A DNA stretch of 64,000 bases from Bordetella sp. H567 (GCF_001704295.1 NZ_CP012334.1:248001-312000), one strand, 5' to 3'; positions 24,734 to 35,874 are shown, counted from the stretch's first letter. Translations and numbers: made by a program. The notes: generated by a model not told the origin, from the sequence alone.

Positions 24734-27712
24734 TCAGAACCGAACTTTCACATTGGCCGCGACACCATTCTGCCGGACGCCGTCGCCGAGCTGGCCCTGG
24801 TACGACAGATCCACGCGGACATTCCTGGCGACCTGGACGTTCAGCCCTGCCTCCAGAATGGCCGCGTCCACGGCGACCGGCACGCCGGACACGGTGAAGG
24901 GCGATCCGGCGGGCAAGGATTGCGTGGCGGTCGGTGTCGTGCTTCCGAAGGCGTGGCGCCAGCCGACCATGCCGTGCAGGATGGCAGTGGTGCCGCCTGC
25001 TTCCAGGCGCTGTGAAGCGCGCAGGCCCAATGTGGTGTACGTCACGCCGGTGTTATCGCTGCGGCCCGACAGCCCGGTGTCGCCGTCCTCATCGAAACGC
25101 TGCGTGTGCAGATTGGCGTACGCGATACCGGCGTAGGGCTCGAAGGTCGCCGTACCGTATTGCAGCGCGTAGCCCGCTTCGCCGAAGACCTGCGCGGTGT
25201 CACCGTCATACGTGGCCTTGTCCCTCGCGCCCGTGAACCCCGCGAAGGCCACATCGCGTTGGGTGTCGATGCGATGCCAGGTATTGGCGGCGCCCAGGCG
25301 CAGCGCCAGGCCGCCGACCTGCGTGCCCGCGTACGCTGCCAAGGTGTAGCTGTCGATGTCCGCGCTGCTGGCGCGGCCGTCCACGTTCAGGTCGGTGCGG
25401 TCGTAGCCCGCCGCCACGCCGGCGCGCCAATTCGAGGCCACCGGGAAGTCGGCGCCGAACATGAAGCCGCCGATGCTGCGGTCCAGCTTGGCGGCATTGC
25501 CGTTGCCGTCGATGTCGCCCCAGGCGCCATAGGCCTGGCCCCACACCGCCGACCGGCTGGGCGCCGGCAGCGGCGTGGCGTCGCCCGCGCCGGCAAGGCG
25601 GGCTGGTGCCGCCGCGCCATCGGCGAAGGCCGCGCGCAGGCGGTTGTTGATGGCGTCGCGCGCGAAGTGGCTGTCCTCCAGCAGGGAGGTTTCCAGGCTG
25701 GCATGGATTTCTCCGGACAGGCTGTCGAAGGCAGCACGCGCGTCCTGCGGATCGTTCATCAGCGCGATGGTGTCGTGCACGAACTGGCCATACGGCTGGC
25801 TGTCCGCCCCGTTGGCCACGGCGCGCTGGTTGCCGGTCCTTGCGATGTCGGCGTAGCGTGTGGCATTGCGGTCGAAGGCCACGTAGACGTGGTTGGGGTC
25901 ATAGGACAGCGCGGGTTGCAGGAACAGCATCTGCGTCGCGCTGGAGATCGATCCGTAGCTGCCGCTCACGCCCTGCCCGGCCGACAGGATGGTGTAGCGC
26001 AGGCCGGGGGTGATCTGCGTGCCCGGCATGGGCGTCACCGTCACGTTGCCGGCCAGCGATGCGGTGCCCGCGACCTCGATGAGGTCGGACTGCCCGGCGT
26101 TGGCGACTTCGACCTGGTAGGTGGAGCCGGCCAGCTGGGCATAGTCGCCGGTGAGCGTCAGCGTACCGATCGAATGACCCGGCGCGATGGTCCCTGCGAC
26201 CTGGACGCTGCCCAGCGTGCCGTTGCCGTTCAGCAGCGCGCCTTGCGCGATGGTCAGGGTGCCGCCCAGCGCGCCTTGCACGTCCAGGCTGCCGCCCTGG
26301 GCGACGGTGACGCCATGGGCGTACTGCTGATTGCCCGTCAGCACCCAGCTGCCGCCGCTGACGGTCAGGTTTTCGAAGTTGACCGCGCCCGCGAAGGTGC
26401 CGCTGCCGATCAGGTTGACCGTGTCGTTGCCGGCGCCGCCGTCGACCAGGCCGACGATGCGCGAGCCGGTCCGCAGGTTCAAGGTGTCGTCGCCGCCGCC
26501 CAGGTCCAGCGCCAGGCCGTTGCCGCCTTCGATCAGTCCGGAGTTGGTGACGTTATCGGCCTGGGTGCCGACGATCTTGATGGCAAAACCCGTCACGCCG
26601 CGTATCGTTCCTTCGTTGACCAGCGTGGTCGCGTGAGGCGCCGCGCCTTCCGCGCTGTCGTCGATCAGGATGCCGTTGGCCTGGCCGCTGATGATGGACT
26701 GGGCCGTCAGGTTGCGGATGGTACCGCCACCCGCGGCAACGCCTTCGCTATTGTTGGGCGAGCCGTCCTTCTGGCCCTTGGCCCCGACGCCCTGGATGGT
26801 GCCGTAGTTCGTGATGTCGGCCTTGCCGTCGATGTCCACGCCGTCGCCGTCGCCGTTCACGGACGTGGTGTCGATGGCGCCGGTGATGGTGCCGCGGTTC
26901 ACTACCCTGCCGTCGCCGTCCGAGCCCACCCCCGAGCCGTTGCGGCCGATGATGGTGCCGCCCGCTTCGTTGATCACGTCGACGTTGACATCGCTGGTGA
27001 TGCCGTGGCGCGCGCCGGAGATCAGGCCTCCCGCGTAGTTGTGCACCGATGCGGCATGGCCCTGCAGGTCGACGCCGTCATTGGATGGATCGTTGTCCGG
27101 GTCGCCGGAGGTGTTGGCCGGCGCATTGGCAACGATGCTGCCCCAGTTGTTGACCATCCCGCCTTCGCCGGGGCGTATGGCATCGGCGTCCTGAGCCTGG
27201 ATCAGGCCGCCGGCGCGGTTGTTGATGACCACGTTGCCGGCGGTATTGATCTTGTCGAAGTCGATGGCTTGCCCGCTGGCCGAGGTGATGGTGCCGGCGT
27301 TCTCGATGACGATGCGCCCCACGGCGATATCGCCGTTGATGCGCACGCTGTCGTCGCTGGTGGTGATGAGCCCGCCCGCGCCATTGGTCAGCGTGAAATT
27401 GAAAGGCGAACCGGCGGTGCTGCCGTTCGTGTCGATGCCGCGGTTGCCGGACTTCAGCGTACCGGCGTTGACGATGCTGATGCCAGGCGCCGGGACGGAC
27501 GTATCCATCGTGAGCGACGTGCCGGAGGTGTTGATGGTGCCGCCGGCCTGGATGGTCACGCTGTCGGTGCCGGATATCGTGCGGCGGGTGGTATCGGTCT
27601 TGCCCGCGCCGATGACCACCGGCGATGCCCCATGCGCGGCAAACGTGGCCATCACGAACGCCAGGGCGGCCATCAGCGCCGCGGGCGCCATGGGTTTATG
27701 CAACTTCGACAT
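24734..27712 (-). CDS. Autotransporter with beta-helical passenger and C-terminal beta-barrel
   Basis: 992 residues. A signal peptide (about 1-28, ending AAHGA) leads a passenger of about 690 residues rich in N, G, T and V. It has irregular beta-strand repeats such as NAGTLKSGN, NAGTITSASGQ, NWGSIVANA, NRGTITGAID and NYGTIQGVG, spaced about 30-45 residues apart, the pattern of a right-handed beta-helix. GTFAGAVNFENLTVSGGSWV and NGNGTLGSVQVAGTIAPGHS are the usual junction modules. From about residue 720 an autotransporter beta-barrel (VWGQAYGAWGDIDGNGN) ends in VKVRF, with the terminal Phe needed for outer-membrane assembly. It is probably a surface adhesin of the Bordetella type (inference). 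No RGD motif was seen. GAGGGG lies 10 bases before the start. Confidence 0.92.
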   Translation of the reverse strand: MSKLHKPMAPAALMAALAFVMATFAAHGASPVVIGAGKTDTTRRTISGTDSVTIQAGGTINTSGTSLTMDTSVPAPGISIVNAGTLKSGNRGIDTNGSTAGSPFNFTLTNGAGGLITTSDDSVRINGDIAVGRIVIENAGTITSASGQAIDFDKINTAGNVVINNRAGGLIQAQDADAIRPGEGGMVNNWGSIVANAPANTSGDPDNDPSNDGVDLQGHAASVHNYAGGLISGARHGITSDVNVDVINEAGGTIIGRNGSGVGSDGDGRVVNRGTITGAIDTTSVNGDGDGVDIDGKADITNYGTIQGVGAKGQKDGSPNNSEGVAAGGGTIRNLTAQSIISGQANGILIDDSAEGAAPHATTLVNEGTIRGVTGFAIKIVGTQADNVTNSGLIEGGNGLALDLGGGDDTLNLRTGSRIVGLVDGGAGNDTVNLIGSGTFAGAVNFENLTVSGGSWVLTGNQQYAHGVTVAQGGSLDVQGALGGTLTIAQGALLNGNGTLGSVQVAGTIAPGHSIGTLTLTGDYAQLAGSTYQVEVANAGQSDLIEVAGTASLAGNVTVTPMPGTQITPGLRYTILSAGQGVSGSYGSISSATQMLFLQPALSYDPNHVYVAFDRNATRYADIARTGNQRAVANGADSQPYGQFVHDTIALMNDPQDARAAFDSLSGEIHASLETSLLEDSHFARDAINNRLRAAFADGAAAPARLAGAGDATPLPAPSRSAVWGQAYGAWGDIDGNGNAAKLDRSIGGFMFGADFPVASNWRAGVAAGYDRTDLNVDGRASSADIDSYTLAAYAGTQVGGLALRLGAANTWHRIDTQRDVAFAGFTGARDKATYDGDTAQVFGEAGYALQYGTATFEPYAGIAYANLHTQRFDEDGDTGLSGRSDNTGVTYTTLGLRASQRLEAGGTTAILHGMVGWRHAFGSTTPTATQSLPAGSPFTVSGVPVAVDAAILEAGLNVQVARNVRVDLSYQGQLGDGVRQNGVAANVKVRF

Positions 27713-27798
27713 GCGTACGAGCCCCTCTTCGTGGGTGAGATCAAAGGGCCGTAACGCTACGTGACGATTATGACTTCGGTGTTAAAGGCGCAATCGCG

Positions 27799-27826
27799 AA
27801 AAAAAAGCCGGCCCGAAGGCCGGCTT
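27799..27826 (-). terminator. Rho-independent terminator after icd
   Basis: On the minus strand, GCCGGCC-TTCG-GGCCGGC (stem 27807-27824) is followed by an uninterrupted run of eight T residues (27806 down to 27799). It lies 30 bases beyond the icd stop codon, a textbook intrinsic terminator with a stable UUCG-type loop. It also separates icd from the autotransporter gene downstream. Confidence 0.92.
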
Positions 27827-27853
27827 ATACGCGCAGCGTGAGCCGCGATTCGC

Positions 27854-30415
<2,562 letters not shown>

Positions 30416-31618
30416 ATGAATCTGCAGGACCTGTCTTCCCCCGAGTTCTACCGCGATCCCTACCCGCTGTACGAGAAAATCCGCGCGCGCGGCAAGCTGT
30501 TCAATGTCGCGCCCCATATCCTGATGACCGGTCATTACGACATGATCGACGCCATCCTGGTGGACCGCCGCATGGGCAAGGGCTATATGGAAAGCATCCG
30601 CGCCCGCTATGGGGAAGAGGGGGCCAGCCAGCCGATTTTCCAGGGCCTGGCGCGCATGTTCCTGATGATGAACCCGCCCACCCATACGCGGCTGCGCGCC
30701 CTGCTGATGAAGGCCTTCGACGCCCGCCGGGTGGACAACCTGCGGCAGGTTTGCCAGGAAGTCGCCGATGAGCTGATCGACGCCTTCCCCACGTCCCAGG
30801 CTTTCGATCTGGTGCCCGCCTATAGCCAGCCCCTGCCGGTGCGCATCATCTGCCGTCTGCTGGATATCCCCGTGGAAGACGCCGATATGCTGGAGCGCGA
30901 CGTGAGCCAGCTGGTGCAGGCGCTGGAGGCCGCGCCCCTGGCGGCGCCGGCCCTGGAGAAGGTCAACGCGGCGATGCGCAACGTCGAGGATTACTTCCGG
31001 CGGGTGGTGGACGCGCGGCGCGGGGAGCCCGGGGACGATTTGATTTCCGTGCTGCTGTCCGTGGAAGAGGACGGCCAGGGGCTGACGCAAGACGAAATCA
31101 TATCGAACGTGATCCTGCTGTTCGTGGCGGGGCACGAGACGACGGCCAACATGATCGGGAATGCGCTGATCGCGCTGCATCAGCATCCGGACCAGTTGCG
31201 GCTGCTCGAACAGCAGCCGGCGCTGCTGCCCAGGGCCATCAACGAGTGCATGCGCTATGACAGCTCGGTGCAGTTCATCACGCGGATGGCGCTGGAGGAC
31301 ACCGAGGCCGGCGGGATCGCGCTGCCCAAGGGCTCGATCGTGTTCATGAGCCTGGGCGCGGCCAATCGCGATCCAGGTCAATTCGCCGATCCGGATCGAT
31401 TGCTCATCGAACGGGCGGAAAGCGGTAATCGCTTGATTGCCTTTGGCGGTGGGATCCATTACTGCCTGGGGGCGCGGCTGGCGGCGATGGAATTGCAGAT
31501 CGGCTTGGGGACCTTGCTGGCGCGCCTGCCCGGGATGAGGCTGGTGGACCTGGATGCCTTGCAATGGCGCAAGCGCAATACCGTGCGCGGGGTGGAGGCG
31601 CTGGTCGTCACGGCCTGA
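30416..31618 (+). CDS. Cytochrome P450
   Basis: 400 residues, the size of soluble bacterial P450s. The I-helix oxygen-activation motif LFVAGHETTANMIGNALIAL is at about residues 235-254, the K-helix ExxR is ECMR (about 278-281), and the haem-binding loop FGGGIHYCLGARLAAMELQI places the proximal cysteine at residue 350. THTRLRALLMKAF is the conserved C-helix region. It hydroxylates or otherwise oxidises a small molecule and needs ferredoxin and reductase partners, none of which is adjacent. GGAG precedes the start. The last 19 bases around its stop codon recur exactly 4.1 kb downstream (35750-35768) next to another orphan gene. The substrate is not readable. Confidence 0.95.
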   Translation: MNLQDLSSPEFYRDPYPLYEKIRARGKLFNVAPHILMTGHYDMIDAILVDRRMGKGYMESIRARYGEEGASQPIFQGLARMFLMMNPPTHTRLRALLMKAFDARRVDNLRQVCQEVADELIDAFPTSQAFDLVPAYSQPLPVRIICRLLDIPVEDADMLERDVSQLVQALEAAPLAAPALEKVNAAMRNVEDYFRRVVDARRGEPGDDLISVLLSVEEDGQGLTQDEIISNVILLFVAGHETTANMIGNALIALHQHPDQLRLLEQQPALLPRAINECMRYDSSVQFITRMALEDTEAGGIALPKGSIVFMSLGAANRDPGQFADPDRLLIERAESGNRLIAFGGGIHYCLGARLAAMELQIGLGTLLARLPGMRLVDLDALQWRKRNTVRGVEALVVTA

Positions 31619-31619
31619 A
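31601..31619. repeat. 19-bp direct repeat, copy 1 (3' end of the P450 gene)
   Basis: CTGGTCGTCACGGCCTGAA covers the last codons and stop of the P450 gene (LVVTA-stop). An identical 19-mer is at 35750-35768. The pair flanks the first orphan gene and the whole TRAP-TAXI transporter. Confidence 0.8.
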
Positions 31620-31710
31620 CGGCAGTGCTCGTGGGTGCGGTTGACGCTGGATCGATGGATCCGCATCACTCGCATGCACTGGAACGGGGCCCTGGAAGCA
31701 TCGCGCTGGC

Positions 31711-31738
31711 GGAACGGGCCCCTACCCTGTGACACAGA
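31711..31738 (+). promoter_or_regulatory. hrp-box-like promoter element before orphan gene 1
   Basis: GGAACG, 15 bases, then ACACAGA. The consensus for HrpL-family ECF sigma factors is GGAACC-N15/16-CCACNNA, so the core GGAAC and CACNNA both match at a consistent spacing. The ATG at 31767 follows 28 bases later with GAGGAG in between. Two further copies with the same spacing precede the other two orphan genes. Confidence 0.65.
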
Positions 31739-31766
31739 CGGCTTCTTATTCCGAGGAGCCGAGACC

Positions 31767-32432
31767 ATGTTCCCCACCGTCGGTCCTGTCGACAACGGTA
31801 CGTTTACCGCCCCACATTCCGCGGCCCGCAACTTTGGCGCTCTGGATGTTTCCCGTATCGACCGTGTCACGGCGCGGATGGGCGATGAAATCTTGTCCTA
31901 CCTGGGTGAAAAACTATCGTCCCAGGACATCGCATTCCTCCATGCGCGAGGAAGCCGAGGCAAGCCCCACCTGGCCGAGTACTGCTTCGATAGCTTGGTC
32001 GAATGTCTTTATGAAGGGCCTCCCGGACAGAGCCCGGCAAAGGCGGCGGCTTATTACATTGCCAGGCTGGGGCTGGAGACAGAAATAAGCGCTCTCGCTG
32101 GCATGCTTGCGAACGAAGCCTTGGCCAAGGAAGCAAGGGACGGGCTGGAGAACGCGCTCAGGCGCTGCGAAACCATCGCTGACCGGCCCCGTTCGCCGAT
32201 ATCGCTCCATCCCCGGCGGACGGCACCCGCATGGCACCCCCGCCGGAAAACCCCCTCGATGCCCCCCACAGCTACCCGGCCGCCGCCCCATCCCGCTTGT
32301 GCCCCGGCCCGCCCGCATGACCGTCCCGGCGCAACCCCCGCCACTGCATGCCCAGTGCAATCACGACGAGCGCGAAGCCCAGGCCGTTGGATACCGGCCC
32401 CGGATACACCAGCGCGAATCCCGCCACGATGA
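31767..32432 (+). CDS. Orphan gene 1, hypothetical protein; candidate type III secretion substrate
   Basis: 221 residues from an ATG with a strong ribosome-binding site (CGAGGAGCCGAGACC). I recognise no family. Residues 1-135 look like a normal protein, beginning MFPTVGPVDNGTFTAPHSAA (Ser/Thr-rich and without a signal peptide) and then helical-looking (MGDEILSYLGEKLSSQDIAF, LANEALAKEARDGLENALRR). Residues after about 137 turn into a Pro/Arg/Ala-rich tail, and the last 161 bases overlap the 3' end of the convergent TRAP gene in antisense. The tail may be read-through of a damaged 3' end. The hrp-box-like element upstream and the polar N-terminus suggest a type III effector (inference). A true stop earlier than 32432 would require a sequencing or annotation change. 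Confidence 0.6.
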   Translation: MFPTVGPVDNGTFTAPHSAARNFGALDVSRIDRVTARMGDEILSYLGEKLSSQDIAFLHARGSRGKPHLAEYCFDSLVECLYEGPPGQSPAKAAAYYIARLGLETEISALAGMLANEALAKEARDGLENALRRCETIADRPRSPISLHPRRTAPAWHPRRKTPSMPPTATRPPPHPACAPARPHDRPGATPATACPVQSRRARSPGRWIPAPDTPARIPPR

Positions 32433-34338
32433 ACATGGCGCGTTGCAGGGCCGAAGTCTTGACGAGGAGCCAGCCCTGGAAGCCCGCCGCCAACGCGAAG
32501 ATCCCCGCCGCGGCGGTGAAGGTAACTTCGGCGATTTCCCAGAAGCTCTCGGACGCCAAGGCCTTCGCCGATCCCATCAGCAGCAGGCTTTGCCCACTGG
32601 GCGCCAGCACGAAGATGAAGGGCACCAGGAAGGCCGGTACGGTGTATTTCCAGCATTGCATCGTCGTGCGGTAGGGGTCGGCCCCCGTGATGGCCGCCGC
32701 CGCGAAGGGCGATAGCGCGGTGGGCGGCGAGACCTCCGACAGCACCGCGTAATAGAAGATGAACATATGCGCCGCATAGTCCGGCACACCCAGCTTGATC
32801 AGCGCGGGCGCGGCGATGACGGCGCAGATGATGTACGACGCGGTCACCGGCACGGCCAGCCCGATGATCCACACCACCAGCGAGGTGTAGACGGCGGTGA
32901 GCAGCAGCGAGCCGGCAGCGTAGTCGATCACGATGCCGCTGAACTTCAGGCCCAGCCCCGTCAGGGTGACCACGCCGACGATGATGCCCGCGCCCGCGCA
33001 GGTGGCGCCCACGCCCAGCATGCCGATCGATCCCGTGCGCAGCGCTTCCACCAGGGGCGAGCGCAGCAGCAGCGGAGCCGCCGGGCCGCGACCGCGGAAC
33101 AGGTCGTAGGAGATCATCGCCGTGTCGGCGCGCAGGAAGCTGGCCACGAAGGCGACGATGATGGCCCAGAATACCGATAGCACCGGCGAAAACCCGATCA
33201 GCATGAACACCACGATGGATATCAGCGACAGGAAGTGGAACCAGTAGTGGCGCGTCAGGTTCCACACCGTATCGACCTTGGCGAACACGGTGCGGCTCAT
33301 GCCGTACTTGCGTACGTCGATCTCCACCATCAGGAACAGCGCCAGGTAGAACAGCAACGTCGGGATGACCGCCATCAACAGCACGTCCAGGTACGAGATC
33401 TTCAGGAACTCGGCGATGATGAAGGCCGCCGCCCCCATGACGGGCGGCGAGATGATGGCGCCCAGTCCGCCGGCCGCCAGCAGGCCGCCGGCGGCGTCGC
33501 GCGCATAGCCGACCTTGGCCAGCATGGGCCAGGCCACCGTTCCCAGCGTGACCGTGGTCGCCACGCCCGAGCCGGACGGCCCGCCCAGCAGGAAGGACGC
33601 CAGCACCACGGTGCGCCCCGCGCCCGCCGGCTTGCCGCCCATGGCCGAGAACGAAAAGTCGATATAGAAGCGTCCCGCGCCCGACAGCTGCAGGAAGGCG
33701 CCGAAGATCGTGAACAGGATGATCAGCGATGACGCGACATCCACCGCCACGCCGAAGATGCCTTCCAGTGTCATGTACATAAAACCGACCAGCCTGGCGA
33801 TGCTGTAGCCGCGATGCGTCCAGGGGTGCGGCAAGTAGGGGCCCAGGAAGGCATACAGTAGAAAGCAGATGCAGATCACGGGAAGAATCCAGCCTATGGT
33901 GCGGCGCATGGCTTCCATGACCAGCAGGATCAACGTGGCGCCGAAGAAGACGTCCAAGGGCTGCGGGCGTGTGTTGCGGTCGGTGAAGTCGTCGCCCCCC
34001 ATGATCAGGTACACGACGATGGCGATGGCCAGCAGCGCCAGCGCCCAGTCCCATGCCATCACGCGATGCCGGAAGCGCGGCGACACGGGAAACACCACGA
34101 AGCACAGGAACAGCACGAAGGCGACGTGCACGGGGCGCAGTATCTGCGTCGGCACGATCGCGTAGGCGGCATACAAGTGGAAGAGCGACATGGCCACTGC
34201 CACGACGGCCACGAAGGCACCGAGCGGCCCGGTCAAGCGGTTGGCGGCCCCTTCTTCCTGCTCGATGTATTCCTCGGCCTTGCGCAGCGCCTCGTCATCG
34301 ACGACGACGGGCGCCTCCGGATGTGCTGCAGTGGTCAT
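32272..34338 (-). CDS. TRAP transporter permease, fused DctQ-DctM type (TAXI system)
   Basis: 688 residues with many hydrophobic segments. It begins with a soluble, acidic N-terminus (DDEALRKAEEYIEQEEGAAN), then DctQ-like helices, and a DctM-like core including SFSAMGGKPAGAGRTVVLAS, FLLGGPSGSGVATTVTLGTV, GGLGAIISPPVMGAAAFIIA and YYAVLSEVSPPTALSPFAAA. The repeated GxxxPP helical hairpins are the substrate and sodium sites of TRAP importers. It works with the TAXI binding protein encoded upstream. The start at 34338 has AGGAGG; the frame is open to 34419 because an 81-base tandem duplication has copied the start region. Its 3' end overlaps orphan gene 1 by 161 bases. Confidence 0.92.
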   Translation of the reverse strand: MTTAAHPEAPVVVDDEALRKAEEYIEQEEGAANRLTGPLGAFVAVVAVAMSLFHLYAAYAIVPTQILRPVHVAFVLFLCFVVFPVSPRFRHRVMAWDWALALLAIAIVVYLIMGGDDFTDRNTRPQPLDVFFGATLILLVMEAMRRTIGWILPVICICFLLYAFLGPYLPHPWTHRGYSIARLVGFMYMTLEGIFGVAVDVASSLIILFTIFGAFLQLSGAGRFYIDFSFSAMGGKPAGAGRTVVLASFLLGGPSGSGVATTVTLGTVAWPMLAKVGYARDAAGGLLAAGGLGAIISPPVMGAAAFIIAEFLKISYLDVLLMAVIPTLLFYLALFLMVEIDVRKYGMSRTVFAKVDTVWNLTRHYWFHFLSLISIVVFMLIGFSPVLSVFWAIIVAFVASFLRADTAMISYDLFRGRGPAAPLLLRSPLVEALRTGSIGMLGVGATCAGAGIIVGVVTLTGLGLKFSGIVIDYAAGSLLLTAVYTSLVVWIIGLAVPVTASYIICAVIAAPALIKLGVPDYAAHMFIFYYAVLSEVSPPTALSPFAAAAITGADPYRTTMQCWKYTVPAFLVPFIFVLAPSGQSLLLMGSAKALASESFWEIAEVTFTAAAGIFALAAGFQGWLLVKTSALQRAMFIVAGFALVYPGPVSNGLGFALVVIALGMQWRGLRRDGHAGGPGHKRDGAAAG

Positions 34339-34492
34339 TGATGCATCCTCCTGTCGCTGCGCGAGATTCTCCCCGTGGGAGGGCGCGCGCCCTTCGGGCG
34401 GCCATGCGCTCGCGGTCATTGGTATACCCCCCTGTCGCCGCGCGACATCCTCCTCATGGGAGGGCGCGCGCCCGTCGGGCGGCCGTGCGGTG
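34331..34492. repeat. Two imperfect 81-bp tandem copies spanning the TRAP gene start
   Basis: Copy A (34331-34411) and copy B (34412-34492) align without gaps over most of their length. Both contain GGTCATTG, CCTGTCG, TGGGAGGGCGCGCGCCC and GGGCGGCC. Copy A includes the real start codon and its AGGAGG; copy B holds an equivalent in-frame ATG (34419) with a degraded ribosome-binding site. The unit is 27 codons, so the frame is kept. The GC-rich part can form hairpins. Confidence 0.8.
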
Positions 34493-34511
34493 ATGGATGG
34501 CCGCCGGCGGT

Positions 34512-35483
34512 TCAGTCGACGCCGAAGCCGCGTTCCTTGTAGTACTTGACCGCGCCCGGATGGAAAGGCACCGGCGTGGCGGCGGACTTCTGGTTCTCCA
34601 GCTTGAAGTCGGCCGTGTCCTTGTGGACGGCGATCAGCTCGTCGCGGCTTTCGAAGATGGTCTTGACGATGTTGTACGCGGTCTGGTCGGGCATTTTTTC
34701 GTTGGCGACCAGGATGTTCATGACGGTGGCCTGTTTATTGTCCTTGTCCATGCCGCGGTACGTGCTCTTGGGAATGGTGTCCTCGACGTACAGATTGCCG
34801 TACTTCTTGTTCATCGCCGGAACCAGGTCGGCGTTGTCGATCATCTTCAGCGTCGTGCCCGGCGTATTGGCCAGGTCGGTGACCGCGGCGGTGGGCAGGC
34901 CGCCGACCCAGAAGAAGGCGTCGATCTTGTTGTCCTTGATGGCGTTGACCGATTCGGCCACGCTCAGGCGTTCGCGCTTCACGTCCTTGTCCTTGTCCAG
35001 GCCGGCCGCCTCCAGCAGCCGGAAGGCCATGACTTCGGTGGCGCTGCCCGGCGCGCCGGTGGACACGCGCTTGCCCTTCAGGTCCGCCATGGTCTCGATG
35101 CCCTTGCCCTGCACCGTCACCACGTGCATGCGGTTGGGATACATGATCATCAGCGTGCGCAGCGGCACCTTGCCGCCTTTGAATTTGTCCTGGCCGCGAT
35201 ACGCATCCTGCGCGGCGTCGGACATGCTCATGCCGATATAGGAGGGATCGCCGTCGATCAGCTTCAGGTTGTCGACGGAGCCGCCGGTAACTTCAGCGGT
35301 GGCTTCCATGCCGGGAACTTTCTTGGACAACAGGGCGGCGATGCCTCCGCCGATGGGGTAGTACACCCCGCCCGTGCCGCCGGTGGCGATGGAGATGTTC
35401 TGCGCATGAGCGGGCGTGAAGGCCAGCGAACCGACGACGACTAGGCACAGCAGCAAGGCAAACCGCACGAACGGGGTTTTCAT
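34512..35483 (-). CDS. TAXI family TRAP transporter solute-binding protein
   Basis: 323 residues. Signal peptide MKTPFVRFALLLCLVVVGSL...AHAQ, then the TAXI fold starting ISIATGGTGGVYYPIGGGIA, with TAEVTGGSVDNLKLI, GKRVSTGAPGSATEVMAFRL and DAFFWVGGLPTAAVTDLA, all typical of this family. It binds an organic anion (glutamate or 2-oxoglutarate in studied cases) in the periplasm for the fused permease. CAGGAGACAG precedes the start at 35483; the open frame reaching to 35684 is not coding-like. Both genes are transcribed together away from the second orphan gene. Confidence 0.93.
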   Translation of the reverse strand: MKTPFVRFALLLCLVVVGSLAFTPAHAQNISIATGGTGGVYYPIGGGIAALLSKKVPGMEATAEVTGGSVDNLKLIDGDPSYIGMSMSDAAQDAYRGQDKFKGGKVPLRTLMIMYPNRMHVVTVQGKGIETMADLKGKRVSTGAPGSATEVMAFRLLEAAGLDKDKDVKRERLSVAESVNAIKDNKIDAFFWVGGLPTAAVTDLANTPGTTLKMIDNADLVPAMNKKYGNLYVEDTIPKSTYRGMDKDNKQATVMNILVANEKMPDQTAYNIVKTIFESRDELIAVHKDTADFKLENQKSAATPVPFHPGAVKYYKERGFGVD

Positions 35484-35749
35484 TGTCTGTCTCCTGGGTA
35501 GGCATGAGGGTCCCGTTGGCGCGGGGATGCCTTTTGTATTTCCGGCGCGGGCGGTCGTGTGCGGATGGCCGCACCCTTTGGCGGGCGCTCCGATGACGAT
35601 CGCGTGGCGTGGCTGTTTGTCGATCCGGCCGATGCGAGCGACACCGGACCGCCCAGGTTTACCCGCCGGGGTGGCGCGCGTCAATCGGGTTTTGCGCGGG
35701 CCTGGGTCGGTTTTGGGGGGGCGGGCCGTACCGCCGCGTCGGTGACGGC

Positions 35750-35768
35750 CTGGTCGTCACGGCCTGAA
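35750..35768. repeat. 19-bp direct repeat, copy 2 (relic of a P450 3' end)
   Basis: Identical to 31601-31619, including the codons for LVVTA and the stop. The 9 bases before it (GGTGACGGC) also resemble the P450 gene end (GGTGGAGGCG). No intact P450 gene precedes it. It sits 106 bases before orphan gene 2, much as the P450 end sits 147 bases before orphan gene 1. Confidence 0.75.
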
Positions 35769-35805
35769 TAGGCGCGCTGTCGGTGTGCTTCAGGGTATTC
35801 CCGCT

Positions 35806-35833
35806 GGAATCCGCCTTTGGACTCCGGCACATA
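35806..35833 (+). promoter_or_regulatory. hrp-box-like promoter element before orphan gene 2
   Basis: GGAATC, 15 bases, then GCACATA. It has the same layout and spacing as the elements at 31711-31738 and 63072-63099, with one change (GGAAT for GGAAC). The start codon at 35875 lies 41 bases downstream. Confidence 0.6.
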
Positions 35834-35874
35834 GTCCTTCCATGCCAGATTGGCGCTCATACGAGGGATAGACC

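Larger units (their letters stand above)
35484..35874. other. Intergenic region with P450-end relic and hrp-box-like element
   Basis: These 391 bases separate the divergent TAXI gene and orphan gene 2. The left part should hold the TRAP-TAXI promoter. At 35750-35768 is a 19-base copy of the P450 3' end (reading GLVVTA-stop), and weaker similarity continues about 13 bases upstream of it. The hrp-box-like element follows at 35806-35833. No further gene could be supported. Confidence 0.55.

Noticed and set aside
25106-27754. 882-codon plus-strand frame over the autotransporter
   Set aside because: Antisense shadow. The minus strand has a signal peptide, passenger repeats and a beta-barrel, while the plus frame is rich in Ala, Val, Asp and His without motifs.
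35416-35771. Short plus-strand frames before orphan gene 2 as genes
   Set aside because: They have no ribosome-binding site or recognisable product and overlap the TAXI gene start or the P450-end relic.
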